Source: Lignipirellula cremea (GTDB taxonomy: Bacteria > Planctomycetota > Planctomycetia > Pirellulales > Pirellulaceae). From it: 64,000 bases of DNA. The notes beneath the pieces are model-generated. The model worked only from the letters and a program-made list of their open reading frames with translations. It made no database searches and was not told where the DNA came from. Positions within the stretch are counted from its first letter, which is position 1, and each line of letters begins with the position of its first letter. The position numbers were made by a program, and so were the translations under genes. Location: the NCBI RefSeq assembly GCF_007751035.1, contig NZ_CP036433.1, positions 3,639,001 to 3,703,000 on the forward strand, given 5' to 3'. Positions 61,948-64,000 of this stretch are shown in pieces.

Positions 61948-63294
61948 ATGGGTCTTCCCCAAGTTGTCATCGTCGGCCGGCCCAATGTCGGCAAATCAAG
62001 TATCTTTAACTGGCTGGCGGGTCGCCGACTGGCGATCGTCGACGATCAGCCCGGCGTCACGCGCGACCGGGTCAGCCATCTGCTGGTGCACAAGAACCGC
62101 TTCTTCGAAATGGTCGATACGGGCGGCATTGGGATCGAGGACTGCGACAATCTGACGCGTGAGATCGAGGAGCAGATTGCGCTGGCGGTCGACTCGGCCG
62201 ATGTCATCCTGTTTGTGGTTGACACGCGCGACGGCATTGTGCCGTTGGATGAGGAAGTCGCTCGTCGGCTGCGTTACGTGGACAAGCCCATTATCTGCGT
62301 CGCCAACAAAACCGATGCGCCGACGATGGATTCCAACGCCGACGATTTCTACAAGCTGGGCCGCGGGAAGCTGTTGCGGGTGAGCGCCCACCAGCATCGG
62401 GGCCACGATGAACTGCTGGAAATGATCGTCGAGCGACTGCCGCCGGAGGGAGCCGATGAGCAAACGGGCGAGCCCGAAATGAAGGTCGCCATCGTCGGCC
62501 GGCGGAATGTGGGAAAAAGCACGTTCGTCAATACGCTGCTGCAGGCGAACCGGATGATCGTCAGTGAAATTCCCGGCACCACGCGGGACAGCGTGGACGT
62601 GCGCTTTGATCTCGATGGTAAAGCGTTTATCGCGATTGATACGCCCGGCCTGAAAAAAGGAAAGGCGATCCGCACCGATCTCGACTTTTACAGCACGCAT
62701 CGCGCGCAGCGGAGCATTCGCCGGGCCGACGTCTCGTTGATGTTTTTCGACGCCGGGGCCCGGATCAGCAAGGTCGACAAGCAGCTGGTCAAATACATTG
62801 CGGACCAGTACAAGCCGTGCATTTTTGTCGTGAACAAGTGGGACCTGCTGTTCGGCCAGGTGCCGACGGAAAAATGGGTCCACTACCTGCACGATACGTT
62901 CCAGACCATGTGGCACGCGCCAATCGCCTTTATTACTGGACAGACCGGCAAGAATATGAAGGCCCTGCTGAATCACGCGCAGATGGTGTTCAAGCAGTCG
63001 CGGGACCGGGTCAGCACGTCGGAATTGAATCGCCTGGTGGCGGCCGCCCTGGATCGCACGCCGCCGCCTATGTATCAGAACCGACGTCCCAAGATTTACT
63101 ACGCCACACAAGTCGGCACCCAGCCGCCGACGATCGTGTTGATGTGCAACAACCCCAAAGGTTTCTCGCCGACGTATCTCCGTTTTCTGCTCAGCGTGTT
63201 CCGCGATCACCTGCCGTTTGGCGAAGTGCCGATCAAGCTGTATCTGCAGAAGCGTCCCCAGAACGATGAGAAAGACGTCATCAAGCAGCGTTAA
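61948..63294 (+). CDS. der: GTPase Der (EngA), ribosome assembly
   Basis: A 448-residue double GTPase needed for late 50S ribosome assembly. The first G domain has GRPNVGKS (10-17), DTGG and NKTD. The second has GRRNVGKS (184-191), DTPGLKKG and NKWD. A KH-like RNA-binding domain ends the protein (about 350-448, RPKIYYATQVGTQPPTIVLMCN, FLLSVFRDHLPFGEVPIKLYLQKR). Length and order are standard. The start is the first ATG of the frame and is preceded by only a weak ribosome-binding site. Confidence 0.96.
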   Translation: MGLPQVVIVGRPNVGKSSIFNWLAGRRLAIVDDQPGVTRDRVSHLLVHKNRFFEMVDTGGIGIEDCDNLTREIEEQIALAVDSADVILFVVDTRDGIVPLDEEVARRLRYVDKPIICVANKTDAPTMDSNADDFYKLGRGKLLRVSAHQHRGHDELLEMIVERLPPEGADEQTGEPEMKVAIVGRRNVGKSTFVNTLLQANRMIVSEIPGTTRDSVDVRFDLDGKAFIAIDTPGLKKGKAIRTDLDFYSTHRAQRSIRRADVSLMFFDAGARISKVDKQLVKYIADQYKPCIFVVNKWDLLFGQVPTEKWVHYLHDTFQTMWHAPIAFITGQTGKNMKALLNHAQMVFKQSRDRVSTSELNRLVAAALDRTPPPMYQNRRPKIYYATQVGTQPPTIVLMCNNPKGFSPTYLRFLLSVFRDHLPFGEVPIKLYLQKRPQNDEKDVIKQR

Positions 63295-63585
63295 GCAGCC
63301 GCGATGTCGTGGCCCTGGCCGCCAGTCCACTACGGGAGAAGCAGGCGGCAGGAAATTGGCGGTGCGCGTGTTGCGGACGGCGCGGCGGCGCTTCACAATG
63401 AACCCACTGACGCTTGTTGATCTATCGGGTCGTTGCGGGCGCTGGTGGATGAATGGCTCTCAGGTTCAGGTCGCAGGACGATTCGCTTAGGGCGGTCCGG
63501 CGCTGCGATCCGCCTGATGTTTATTTTTTGGCCGGGAATCGCGAATCACGGGATTCCTTCTTTTCCCATGCGGAGGCTTCTACCC

Positions 63586-64000
63586 ATGTCCCAAATGAAT
63601 CGTCGTCTATTTTTGCAGGGTGCTGCGGCAGCCTCTGGCGCCGGGTTACTGCTCAATGGCACGCAGGCCTCGGGGAATTTCCTCAATGCAAACGATCGCG
63701 TGCGGATTGCCGTTTGCGGTTTGAATGGTCGCGGCTCGGCGCATATCAGCGGCTGGATGGGGCAGGAAAATGTCGAGATCGCCTACCTGGTTGATCCCGA
63801 TCGCAATGTGCTGGAACGCCGCCTGAAAGAAGTCACCGCCAAGGCCAATGGTCGTTACGTTCCCAAAGGCGTCGCCGATATCCGCGAAGCGCTGGAGGAC
63901 AAGAATGTGGATGCGGTTTCCGTCGCCACGCCGAACCACTGGCACTCGCTGATTACCATCTGGGCCGCTCAGGCCGGCAAGCATGTGTATGTCGAGAAGC
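63586..64000 (+). CDS. Gfo/Idh/MocA-family oxidoreductase, 3' end outside window
   Basis: The first 138 residues of an exported oxidoreductase. The twin-arginine signal (MNRRLFLQGAAAASGAGLLL) is followed by the NAD(P)-binding Rossmann fold: VRIAVCGLNGRGSAHI, YLVDPD, DIREALEDKNVDAVSVATPNHWHSL and the E-K of HVYVEK. GGAGG lies nine bases before the ATG; a second ATG three codons later is possible. Gfo/Idh/MocA proteins oxidise sugars and related alcohols; exported members are common in planctomycetes. The catalytic domain is beyond the window edge. Confidence 0.92.
   Translation, partial: MSQMNRRLFLQGAAAASGAGLLLNGTQASGNFLNANDRVRIAVCGLNGRGSAHISGWMGQENVEIAYLVDPDRNVLERRLKEVTAKANGRYVPKGVADIREALEDKNVDAVSVATPNHWHSLITIWAAQAGKHVYVEK

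Overview
The window is chromosomal DNA of a planctomycete, most likely of the Pirellulales. It is GC-rich, by eye a little above 60 percent. It carries the protein families typical of that group: two DUF1501 (twin-arginine, sulfatase-like) proteins, a DUF1549/DUF1553 protein with haem-type motifs, a DUF1559 type-IV-pilin-like protein, a WD40 protein, a Ser/Thr kinase with a large non-kinase C-terminus, a secreted Hint-domain protein, a TIGR02996 domain and the small basic protein shared by Planctomycetes, Verrucomicrobia and Chlamydiae. No rRNA, CRISPR array, insertion sequence or integrase was seen. One tRNA, tRNA-Leu(UAA), is present.

Layout. 0-10 kb: a 5'-truncated WD40 protein, two translationally coupled secreted terpene-cyclase-like repeat proteins, a Ser/Thr kinase and a DUF1501 protein. 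10-16.7 kb: cell-envelope and housekeeping genes, namely a MurB homologue, an FtsQ-like protein, a sodium:solute symporter, rnpA and an acyl-CoA thioesterase. 16.7-26 kb: an accessory stretch of uneven, locally lower GC with long gene-poor gaps. It holds an orphan Eco57I-type methyltransferase, a C45-type acyltransferase, an SGNH hydrolase and a DUF2716-like protein, and ends at the 3' side of tRNA-Leu. 26-34.2 kb: a zinc-ribbon protein, a Hint-domain secreted protein, an atypical response regulator, and two paralogous secreted Gly/Tyr/Cys-rich mini-proteins that bracket a CARDB-like secreted protein. 34.2-46.5 kb: a DUF417 membrane protein with an AraC regulator, a STAS protein, an esterase, a BON protein, a four-EF-hand protein, a four-module YHS-like protein, a TIM-barrel protein, a prepilin-like protein and a SUKH protein. 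46.5-64 kb: pyrG, an ammonium transporter, the DUF1549-DUF1501-PPC operon, an FmdB-like protein without cysteines, the small basic protein, larA, an lgt with a large PDZ-bearing insertion, a membrane protein, der and the start of a Gfo/Idh/MocA oxidoreductase.

What stands out. (1) The two Gly/Tyr/Cys-rich mini-proteins share a signal peptide, an acidic segment, a C-terminal RYWGCW and an unusually well conserved upstream region with inverted repeats. They are the best candidate here for an undescribed secreted system. (2) The MurB homologue has alanine at both positions expected to hold the catalytic Ser/Cys and Glu, and it sits next to an FtsQ-like gene as a possible remnant of a division/cell-wall cluster. 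(3) The response regulator has Glu at the phospho-acceptor Asp position. (4) The secreted repeat protein ends in a near-complete Hint domain that could self-process. Gene functions are inferred from motifs read by eye; no database search was run.
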